From UBA4207 sp964352405 (lineage in GTDB: Bacteria; Bdellovibrionota; Bacteriovoracia; Bacteriovoracales; Bacteriovoracaceae): a DNA stretch of 10,056 bases. The stretch lies in assembly GCA_964352405.1 (NCBI GenBank), contig CAYGRY010000085.1, positions 1 to 10,056 of the forward strand, read 5' to 3'. Positions 1 to 6,492 of this stretch are shown here, one piece after another; position 1 is the first letter of the stretch, and every line of letters starts with the position of its first letter. Both the position numbers and the translations under genes were made by a program. The notes below the pieces were generated by a model, which searched no databases, had not been told where the DNA came from, and was given only the letters and a program-made list of their open reading frames with translations.

Positions 1-79
1 GAATAGCTTCGGAATCGTTGTAGGCAAGCGGCAGGTCGACGACCTCGGTCGCCATTAACTTGTCGTAGTCAAGCGGCAT
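1..79 (-). CDS. MaoC-like (hot-dog) enoyl-CoA hydratase, N-terminal fragment running off the left edge
   Basis: Only the first 26 codons are in the window, beginning MPLDYDKLMA. This start resembles the N-terminus of MaoC-type 2-enoyl-CoA hydratases of the peroxisomal multifunctional enzyme type 2 class, in which a short [LI]DYDKLMA segment precedes the first hot-dog domain. Those enzymes hydrate trans-2-enoyl-CoA to 3-hydroxyacyl-CoA in the cytoplasm. The ATG lies 39 bases after the stop of the carboxylase beta subunit on the same strand, with a weak purine-rich GGATGA stretch just upstream, so co-transcription is likely. A hydratase directly after an acyl-CoA carboxylase suits a branched-chain or fatty acyl-CoA pathway. 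Codon usage is odd: about 19 of 26 third positions are G or C, well above the neighbouring genes, and the first 80 bases are about 55% GC. No catalytic residues are visible, so the family call rests on the N-terminal signature alone. Confidence 0.55.
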   Translation of the reverse strand, partial: MPLDYDKLMATEVVDLPLAYNDSEAI

Positions 80-118
80 GATTCATCCATTTTTCATCTA
101 GCGTGATTGTACATGGAC

Positions 119-1710
119 TTACATGCGAAATATGCCGAAAGGTGCTTCTTCACCTTCGCCTGATACGCTTGCGGCGGACAAACCGTGGGCCAAAACCTTG
201 CGAGTATCGACCGGATCAATGACACCGTCATCCCATAATCTTGCACTTGAGTAATAGGCAGAGCCTTCTCTTTCATACTTATCTAAAATAGGCTTTTGAA
301 AGGCAGCAACTTCTGACTCTGACATATTTGCGCCTGCATCTTGTTTCACCGTTGTTAAGACGCCAGCTGCTTGCTCTCCACCCATCACTGAAATTCTGGC
401 ATTGGGCCACATCCAAAGAAAACGTGGTGAGTAGGCACGTCCAGACATCCCGTAANNNNNNNNNNCGTGATCTTCGGCACCGCGGTCGTGGCCACCGCCG
501 TCACCATCTTGGCACCATGTTTCGCGATTCCTTCAGACTCGTATTTTTGTCCGACCATGAAGCCTGTAATATTTTGTAAAAAGACTAATGGAATTTTTCG
601 CTGACCACAAAGCTCGATGAAGTGAGCGCCCTTTTGAGCTGACTCTGAAAAAAGAATACCATTATTACCAACGATACCTACTTTATGTCCGTGAATATCA
701 GCAAAACCGCAAACTAGAGTGTTTCCGTAATTGGCCTTGAATTCATGAAAGCGACTACCATCAACAAGACGAGCGATGATCTCACGAATATCGTAAGGTT
801 TTTTAGTATCCTTACTGACAATGCCGTAGATATCTTCCATTGGGTATAATGGTTCTTCAAATGGCTTCGCTGATTTTTGACCAAGCATCGCACCTTTTGA
901 TTTATAATTAAGATTAGCAACAATTTGTCTTGTTAGCGATAGAGCATGCTCTTCATTTTCAGCAAAGTGATCGGCCACACCTGACTCACTAGTATGAACT
1001 CTTGCTCCGCCTAAGTCCTCAGCACTAACTTCTTCACCGGTAGCGGCCTTAACTAAAGGTGGTCCACCCAAGAAGATCGTTCCATTTTCTTTTACGATAA
1101 TTGTTTCATCAGACATGGCAGGAACATAAGCACCACCTGCAGTACAAGAGCCAAGAACGACGGCAATTTGTGGAATACCCTTTGATGACATCTGGGCTTG
1201 ATTAAAGAAAATTCTTCCAAAGTGATCTCTGTCTGGAAAAACTTCATCTTGCATTGGTAAGAATGCACCACCTGAATCAACTAGATAAATACAAGGCAAT
1301 TTATTTTCGAGGGCGACTTCTTGTGCTCTTAAATGTTTTTTTACTGTCAAAGGAAAATAAGTACCGCCCTTAACTGTGGCATCGTTGGCGACAAATAAAC
1401 ATTCAACGCCGTGGACGCGACCGATTCCTGTAATCACACCAGCACTTGGTACATCAATTTTTGGATAGACTCCATCAGCTGCAAGTGAGCTTAGTTCTAA
1501 AAATGGAGAACCAGGATCTAGGATCGATTCAATTCTTTGTCTTGGTAAAAGTTTTCCTCGAGCATGATGCTTTTTAACAGATGCTTCACCGCCGCCCATA
1601 CTTACTTTTTCAAGCCTGGATTGGAGGTCACTTTTTAATTGAAGGTGGAATTCTTTATTGCCTTTAAAGTCGGCAGAATTGCTATCAACACTGGTTGTCA
1701 AAACATCCAT
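119..1710 (-). CDS. liuB: methylcrotonoyl-CoA carboxylase, carboxyltransferase (beta) subunit, interrupted by a 10-N assembly gap
   Basis: This is the biotin-dependent carboxyltransferase subunit that moves CO2 from carboxybiotin to 3-methylcrotonyl-CoA in leucine degradation. It normally works with a biotinylated alpha subunit, which is not in this window. Family signatures are clear: LVDSGGAFLP (residues 143-152), the DEVFPDRDHFGRIFF segment (155-169), the first oxyanion-hole region GSCTAGGAYVPAMSDE (187-202), LGGARVHTSESGVADH (233-248), and FLQNITGFMVGQ (377-388). After the gap the C-terminus resumes with YGMSGRAYSPRF, ISVMGGEQAAGVL and the typical ending FGIFRM. The reading frames on the two sides of the gap do not match over 10 Ns. 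They do match if about 32 bases are really missing, the segment that in relatives encodes VIIGGSFGAGN. That restores one ORF of about 537 aa, the normal family length. A sigma70-like promoter lies 36 bases upstream. Geranyl-CoA carboxylase is the main alternative specificity. The gene is intact biologically and broken only by assembly. Confidence 0.93.
456..465. other. assembly gap (10 Ns) inside the carboxyltransferase gene
   Basis: There are ten ambiguous bases, a placeholder size. The frame upstream has a codon boundary at 465/466, whereas the downstream frame needs codons at 452-454 and 455-457, so the real gap cannot be 10 bases. From the conserved family sequence between PKIT and YGMSGR I estimate about 32 missing bases. 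The lost piece holds the second Gly-rich oxyanion-hole motif (GGSFGAGN) of the carboxyltransferase. Confidence 0.97.
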
Positions 1711-1745
1711 AAATAAACCTAGGTTTTAGAGTCTAATAGGATGAA

Positions 1746-1775
1746 ATTATGCAGTTTTTAGGGAGGGTGTGACAA
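1746..1775 (-). promoter_or_regulatory. sigma70-like promoter of the carboxylase gene
   Basis: Read on the minus strand there is a -35 box TTGTCA (1770-1775; 5 of 6 to TTGACA) and a -10 box CATAAT (1746-1751; 5 of 6 to TATAAT) separated by 18 bases. Transcription would start near 1739, giving a leader of about 29 bases before the ATG at 1710. That leader shows no strong Shine-Dalgarno sequence. The upstream edge of the -35 box touches the inverted repeat at 1776-1801, so that repeat could act as an operator. Confidence 0.6.
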
Positions 1776-1801
1776 GACGGTAGGCGATATCCCCTACCGT
1801 C
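1776..1801. terminator. 9-bp inverted repeat between the exported-protein gene and the carboxylase gene; terminator and/or operator
   Basis: Perfect arms GACGGTAGG (1776-1784) and CCTACCGTC (1793-1801) enclose 8 bases. The stem begins 15 bases past the stop of the exported-protein gene, a usual place for an intrinsic terminator. However, in that gene's direction the stem is followed only by TTGTCA, with no U-tract. The six-T run lies on the other side (1805-1810), so canonical termination would work better for rightward transcription, where no gene is seen. Because the repeat abuts the -35 box of the carboxylase promoter, it could instead be a dimeric repressor or activator site. The sequence does not decide between these roles. 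Confidence 0.5.
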
Positions 1802-1815
1802 GAATTTTTTAGACT

Positions 1816-4800
1816 TTATTGCGCATTTTCTAAGATTTCATTAAGTCGATTATCAAAACCTTCACCAGTAATATCAATGTTCTTTCTTCCACTAGATTCA
1901 AAGGCAGGCGCTCTGGCAGGAGTTGGTTCAACTACTACTTCGACTTCTTCTTCAACTTCGACGACAACCTGCGTCGATTCAAGAGATAGATCAATCTCTT
2001 GTACTTTCACTTTGTCACCATCGAGGTAAACGATGACGTTCTTACCATCTTTTTCTTGAACGATATATTCAGTGATCGCTTTGCCGTCAATTGTGTAAGC
2101 AGGCAAGCTAGTATTTCTTGTTTGCAGAGCTGACTTTACAGCTGAAATCGCTTCACGAATAAGCTCCGAGCTATCCTCAAGAGATCTACCACCTAAATCA
2201 AGACTCGGCTTAGCAATAGTTAAGGCATCTGCAGTAAGGACGATTCCACTATACTGACTTGGGCCGTAGCCAATAGTTCCACCATCGTTTGATCCTGAAG
2301 AATTTGATCCAAAGTTTGAAATTCCTGAAGAAGATCCAGACGTTGTAGAAATAGAAGAACTCGAAGTTGAAGAACCTCCAGAATTTCGTTGAGTCGTAGT
2401 ACCGCCGTCTCCTAAAGTATTTGTGCTGGAAGTTCTTGGAGAGGTTGCATCAAAGCCATTGCCTGAACGATTTTGATCAATCACTGCTTGAGCTGCTTGT
2501 TCACGTTGTTCAATTTTCTTACGTTCTTCCATTGCTTTTGCACGTTGCTCAGCAATTCTATCATTCGTTTTATTAAAGGCATCGGTGACACTTACAGTAT
2601 TGCCATCTTCGTCTTGAATTTCTTTTATATTCATCGCTTTCAAGCGATCATTCAATTCTCTATTACGCTTTTCAAGATCTGCCAACTGAGACAAGAGTTC
2701 ATCATTTGCACCTAAGGCGCTTCTAGCTTCAATCAATTCTTCTTGGGCATTGCCCGAGTTAATTGAAGATGGTAAGCGAGAAGTTGAATCCTCTGATGCT
2801 GTTGAGTATTGACTGACAAAAGAAGAAGTCATTTCACTAAGTCTTCTTGAGTCCATTGAGTTATAAAACTCACTCGCTTCTGAAGAAACGGCCCTTGGAC
2901 TACTATTTGAAAATTCTCTTCTTGTTCTCTCAGTTATATCAGCTAATCCGCCAGATGTTGAACCAGAGGGACCATCAAATCTGTTAACAGCGCCACCAGA
3001 AGAACCTAAGTTAAAGCCACTAGTCTCAATTTGTGAAATAGCTGCTCTTGTCTCATCAGCATTGCCACCACTTTCAAGAAAAACACTTCTGTTTGAACTT
3101 TGATCTAAATTATTCATAGCATTTGCTTCATCTAAATCATATGGAAGTGGACGATACTCGTCATAGAGCTGTCTAGATTCTGAACCTACACCGCTGGCAG
3201 AAAATGGACTACAGTTGTTAAAATCAGATAAAACTCTTTGATGGTCAGCCCCAAGTAAAGCATTGTTTCTAAAATTTGGATCTCGGTATCTACCTCTTAA
3301 CCAACCTTGTGCATGAACAGATTCATGGATAGAATTTTTCTCAAAAGCAGAGGCATCATCTGTTTTTAAGCCACCATTATTATAGTGTACTGCACACATC
3401 AACGACTGCATCTGTGATGCACGTGTACGATCTTTAAATTGAGTTCCGTTGATAATATCTAGCCAGTTATCCACATCTAAATGGTTACTAATAATTCCTT
3501 CATCAACTAAATCAGGATGCTGACTGGCCAAACCTTCAGCTGCACTAATATCAAAGAGTGAACCAGGAGTTAGCATTTTACATGAAGACAGGAAGTCCTG
3601 TGTTGTTTCTGCGCATCGATTAGAAGTTTTACCTTGATAATGATTTAAAAGAAGTTCAACTTGACCGTCCTTAAGCTCAGTGCCTGACATCACTTGAGCA
3701 AAGGTTGGAAGTCCTGCGATTGATGGGTAACCACCAAGAGCCGTTCTTTCAGGATCGCCTTTTTTCATATCGTTTATATATTTTAAAATACCCAGAATTG
3801 CTTTTTTCTTTTTATCCGGATCTTGAGTAATTCTACTAAGATCAGTTGTAGCAAAAGTGCTTAACAAAGAAGCATCTACACGACCCTTAACCATACTTGA
3901 AAAAGATCCTTCTAAAGTTGATCCTGCAATATATTGTTCATACTCGCGTCTTAAGTTATCTCGCTCAGTTTTTTGATCTGGATTAGCTGAAAGAAAAGCT
4001 AAAATTCCTTCAGGAGTATTTACCTCTGGACCTTTAAGTGCTTTGGTGCGGGTTAAAAGAGACTCAAGCTTTGCTTCTCTTTGAGTTAAGTCTGCGCTAC
4101 CAAGATTTTCGATAACTGATTCAGGAATAGAACAGCTAGACAAGAAAACTGAGGTATCGTCTTTACACTTTGCTGCAGAGGATTCTACTTGATGGATAAG
4201 ATAGCTTAAAGATTGTGATGAACATTCTCTTAAACCTTTTTCTGATTGGTCAAAAGCCATTTTTTTGAATCGATCATTCATATTTTCAGCATTACAAACA
4301 GCACCATCTTTTCCAGCGGCCTTTAGTAACTCACTTACAACCGAACTATGCGCATATTTTTCCACTGCACCAGTAAACTTAGAAACTAAACCAGTAGAAA
4401 CGACATCCTCACAGATACTTCGACTCGCTTCTCTTGGAAAGTTTTTTGAGTATAAAAGAGACGGTTTATCGGTAAGAAGTTTAGGGTTTGATTTACCAGA
4501 AACACAGGCACAATAAGTTCCGATACTTCTACTGTCTCTTGCTCCAGGAGACATAGTACATAAATTTTCTTCGACAAAAGGTACAACAGGAGCCATCGCT
4601 CTTGTAAGAACGTTAAACTGATTAGCAGTTGTCAGTCCTAATGGGAGGGCATCACTGATGCCAGAAGCACAACCTATAGGTGAGTCTATATGGTAGTTAG
4701 TATACTCACCAGTTACACCGTTATTCGAACGAGCTGGTATATTATTTGACGGTTCAAACTCTAAATAAGCATTTCCGTCACCCTCAAGACTTTCATAGAA

Positions 4801-5001
4801 TTTAACACTACCTAAAGCAGGAGTTAAAGGAACTGCGCCAGTCGATAGACTAAAATCTTGAACTGGATAAATAGCACCAGCATCACCCAAAGGTGGAGGA
4901 GTTGGTGTTCCCACTGGAGAATCAGCATGAACACTTAAGGACAAGACCGTAGTAAATACAGTAATAAAATGGCCTGCTTTTTTTAGATATACGTAATTCA
5001 T
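1816..5001 (-). CDS. large exported protein of unknown function; Cys-rich N-terminal half with an HExxH motif, coiled-coil and Ser/Gly-rich C-terminal half
   Basis: I do not recognise the family. With the start at 5001 the protein is 1061 aa; the ORF continues in frame to an ATG at 5049 (1077 aa). I prefer 5001 because it begins a normal signal peptide (MNYVYLKK, then hydrophobic, then a VHA|DS signal peptidase I site near residue 26), whereas the upstream ATG puts 16 polar residues in front and has no ribosome binding site. The mature chain opens with a Pro-rich stretch (about 29-39). Residues 111-597 hold all 13 cysteines, suggesting a disulphide-bonded extracytoplasmic fold. HESVH at 559-563 fits the zinc-protease consensus HExxH, with Gly three residues later as in metzincins, but the expected third histidine is Arg. 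From 598 on there is no Cys: probable coiled coils (about 755-792 and 808-844), a Ser/Gly/Asn-rich linker (845-919), a compact segment (about 920-1005), and an acidic Val/Glu tract (1012-1025) before the end. It appears to be monocistronic. The export prediction is firm; any function is open. Confidence 0.88.
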   Translation of the reverse strand: MNYVYLKKAGHFITVFTTVLSLSVHADSPVGTPTPPPLGDAGAIYPVQDFSLSTGAVPLTPALGSVKFYESLEGDGNAYLEFEPSNNIPARSNNGVTGEYTNYHIDSPIGCASGISDALPLGLTTANQFNVLTRAMAPVVPFVEENLCTMSPGARDSRSIGTYCACVSGKSNPKLLTDKPSLLYSKNFPREASRSICEDVVSTGLVSKFTGAVEKYAHSSVVSELLKAAGKDGAVCNAENMNDRFKKMAFDQSEKGLRECSSQSLSYLIHQVESSAAKCKDDTSVFLSSCSIPESVIENLGSADLTQREAKLESLLTRTKALKGPEVNTPEGILAFLSANPDQKTERDNLRREYEQYIAGSTLEGSFSSMVKGRVDASLLSTFATTDLSRITQDPDKKKKAILGILKYINDMKKGDPERTALGGYPSIAGLPTFAQVMSGTELKDGQVELLLNHYQGKTSNRCAETTQDFLSSCKMLTPGSLFDISAAEGLASQHPDLVDEGIISNHLDVDNWLDIINGTQFKDRTRASQMQSLMCAVHYNNGGLKTDDASAFEKNSIHESVHAQGWLRGRYRDPNFRNNALLGADHQRVLSDFNNCSPFSASGVGSESRQLYDEYRPLPYDLDEANAMNNLDQSSNRSVFLESGGNADETRAAISQIETSGFNLGSSGGAVNRFDGPSGSTSGGLADITERTRREFSNSSPRAVSSEASEFYNSMDSRRLSEMTSSFVSQYSTASEDSTSRLPSSINSGNAQEELIEARSALGANDELLSQLADLEKRNRELNDRLKAMNIKEIQDEDGNTVSVTDAFNKTNDRIAEQRAKAMEERKKIEQREQAAQAVIDQNRSGNGFDATSPRTSSTNTLGDGGTTTQRNSGGSSTSSSSISTTSGSSSGISNFGSNSSGSNDGGTIGYGPSQYSGIVLTADALTIAKPSLDLGGRSLEDSSELIREAISAVKSALQTRNTSLPAYTIDGKAITEYIVQEKDGKNVIVYLDGDKVKVQEIDLSLESTQVVVEVEEEVEVVVEPTPARAPAFESSGRKNIDITGEGFDNRLNEILENAQ

Positions 5002-5086
5002 TGGACATCCCGCCTTACCATTATTATCGGTCAAAACCTTAACCAACATTAATTATCAACTAATATAAATATCCCATAGTGTTGGA

Positions 5087-5131
5087 ATTTCAGTCAGTGA
5101 AATCTTCATTTCACGTATAAGTCTTTGAAAT
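5087..5131. repeat. four alternating ATTTCA / TGAAAT half-sites upstream of the exported-protein gene
   Basis: ATTTCA occurs at 5087-5092 and 5108-5113, and its complement TGAAAT at 5098-5103 and 5126-5131. Adjacent pairs form perfect inverted repeats with 5-, 4- and 12-base gaps. The middle pair extends to 7-bp arms, GTGAAAT-CTTC-ATTTCAC (5097-5114). The first three start-to-start distances are 11 and 10 bases, close to one helical turn, which is what a dimeric or cooperative regulator would need. The array sits about 40-130 bases before the two candidate starts of the exported-protein gene. I found no good -35/-10 pair there; GATAAT on the minus strand at 5052-5057 is the best isolated -10 candidate and would fit a start at 5001. 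The motif is AT-rich, so chance is possible. Confidence 0.4.
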
Positions 5132-5223
5132 AATGAGCTTAAATTGGGAAATGTCTAAAGTTTATACGCCGAAAACAATTGGCGAGTCCTAAGAACACAA
5201 ACAGCGACAATTAAGAAGATGAG

Positions 5224-6492
5224 TTATGACTCTAATTGAATTTTTTTGATATGAGCTTCAACTGTGTACTTAGCATAAGGAAGAAGCTTTGGATCAAGAC
5301 CTTCGTAGACGATGGGAACGATGGCATTAATGTCTAGACCTTGATCTAGAAGTTTTTTGATCTGTGTTTCTCTAAGCCTTCGATGTTCTAAAGTTTTTTC
5401 AACCTTAAAAGTACCGCCTACAGCAATACCATGTGACGGAATTACAAATTTAGGTTTTTTGGAAATGATTCTTTCCAGGGAGGAAAAGTATTTTCCCATA
5501 TCCCCTTCTTCGCCGCCCACAACAACTGTTCCAATCGTCTGAATCAGATCACTAACAAAAAACCAATTAAATGTTTTTGGAGCTAGTGCTATTTGACCTT
5601 CATCATGCCCAGGGACTTTATAGGCTAAGACGTCTATGCCCTGACTTTTGCAGACAATATCACCTTCATTTACATAGATAATTTTACAATCTCTTAAATA
5701 TTCTGGACCCCACTTCACTAGAATGCGTTGGTGAGTATCGGCACTCATCAGCATTGGAAGACTTCTCGCCCTAGCTATATCGGGAGCAAACTCATGATGA
5801 TCTGGGTGATGATGACTTAGAAAAATTTTATCAAAACCCACTTTTTCGGCAGTCTCAAGAAATTTGGCTAGCTCTTGATCATCCCTTGGAGATGGATCGA
5901 CTAAAATTTTATCCTCATCGCCAAGGATGAAGGCATTGGTTCTATTGGCAGGAGGAAATGTATTCGATAACGGTAATAACTGTCGTACGCCACAAATAGA
6001 CTCTATAAGAGGTACTTCCTTATCTGGATCATATTTCAAATCAAGATCAAGAACACTATCTGCAACACCGGCGGCAAGGCTTTTAATTAAGGTAATAGTT
6101 GGTGGTACGGCCATTAGTTCAGCACGCTGATAACGTTCTAAGAGCTCGGTCGTATTAATCCACTCACCTGTCTCTGCTTCACCAGGATCAACAACAAAGT
6201 CATACTCACTATCAAGTTCAAATCGGTAAAAATGTGTTTCAAAACGATATGGATTAAAAGGAGGTGTTGTCGCAACACCAAGATATACTTTTTCTTTTAC
6301 TGAAAGGGTTTCTAGCTTTACCCCAAGCTCTTCTTCAACTTCTCGAGCAAGTGCTTGATCAATCGTTTCATCTTTATCAAGCTTGCCACCAGGAAAAGAA
6401 GTGTAGCCAGGAAAGACACTCAAGTAGTTATGTCTTTTAATAGCAAAGACTTTATCTTTATAGGTAAAAACGGCTGTGACAGCTTGTCTCAT
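5224..6492 (-). CDS. Nudix hydrolase fused to a LACTB2-like metallo-beta-lactamase-fold hydrolase
   Basis: This is a two-domain cytoplasmic enzyme of 422 aa. The N-terminal part carries a perfect Nudix box, GX5EX7REVXEEXGV (Gly36 to Val58, with metal-binding Glu54 and Glu55), so it should cleave a nucleoside diphosphate linked to another group. From about residue 165 a metallo-beta-lactamase fold follows: HHHPDH (227-232), VPGHDEG with His296, the metal-bridging Asp315 in FVSDL, and His354 in PSHG. The tail (about 368-422, RRLRETQIKKLL to AHIKKI) resembles the winged-helix segment of LACTB2-type proteins; human LACTB2 is a single-strand RNA endonuclease, and other relatives are thioester or glyoxalase-like hydrolases. 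Both active sites look intact. Its ATG overlaps the TGA of the upstream oxidoreductase gene (ATGA, 6489-6492), with GGGG seven bases before the start inside that gene, so the two are translationally coupled. The physiological substrates of either domain cannot be told from the sequence; a CoA- or nucleotide-related housekeeping role for the oxidoreductase is plausible inference only. Confidence 0.93.
   Translation of the reverse strand: MRQAVTAVFTYKDKVFAIKRHNYLSVFPGYTSFPGGKLDKDETIDQALAREVEEELGVKLETLSVKEKVYLGVATTPPFNPYRFETHFYRFELDSEYDFVVDPGEAETGEWINTTELLERYQRAELMAVPPTITLIKSLAAGVADSVLDLDLKYDPDKEVPLIESICGVRQLLPLSNTFPPANRTNAFILGDEDKILVDPSPRDDQELAKFLETAEKVGFDKIFLSHHHPDHHEFAPDIARARSLPMLMSADTHQRILVKWGPEYLRDCKIIYVNEGDIVCKSQGIDVLAYKVPGHDEGQIALAPKTFNWFFVSDLIQTIGTVVVGGEEGDMGKYFSSLERIISKKPKFVIPSHGIAVGGTFKVEKTLEHRRLRETQIKKLLDQGLDINAIVPIVYEGLDPKLLPYAKYTVEAHIKKIQLES

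Noticed and set aside
94..276. Minus-strand 60-codon ORF at the end of the carboxylase gene
   Set aside because: It overlaps the conserved carboxylase C-terminus in another frame and has no family features.
385..465. Frame continuation of the carboxylase through the Ns, ending with a short unrelated tail
   Set aside because: It is an artefact of the arbitrary gap length. The conserved C-terminus is in another frame from 119 to 455.
2473..2715. Plus-strand ORF rich in Phe, Cys and Ile, looking membrane-like
   Set aside because: It is the antisense of the Glu/Lys/Arg-rich coiled coil of the exported protein; complements of Glu and Lys codons give Phe, Leu and Ser.
4265..4516. Plus-strand ORF inside the exported-protein gene
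   Set aside because: It is antisense to a well-formed long ORF, with no ribosome binding site or recognisable product.
5002..5049. Upstream ATG extending the exported protein by 16 residues
   Set aside because: It has no ribosome binding site, would bury the signal peptide behind a polar segment, and a possible -10 box (5052-5057) would place the transcript start next to it. It is kept only as an alternative start.
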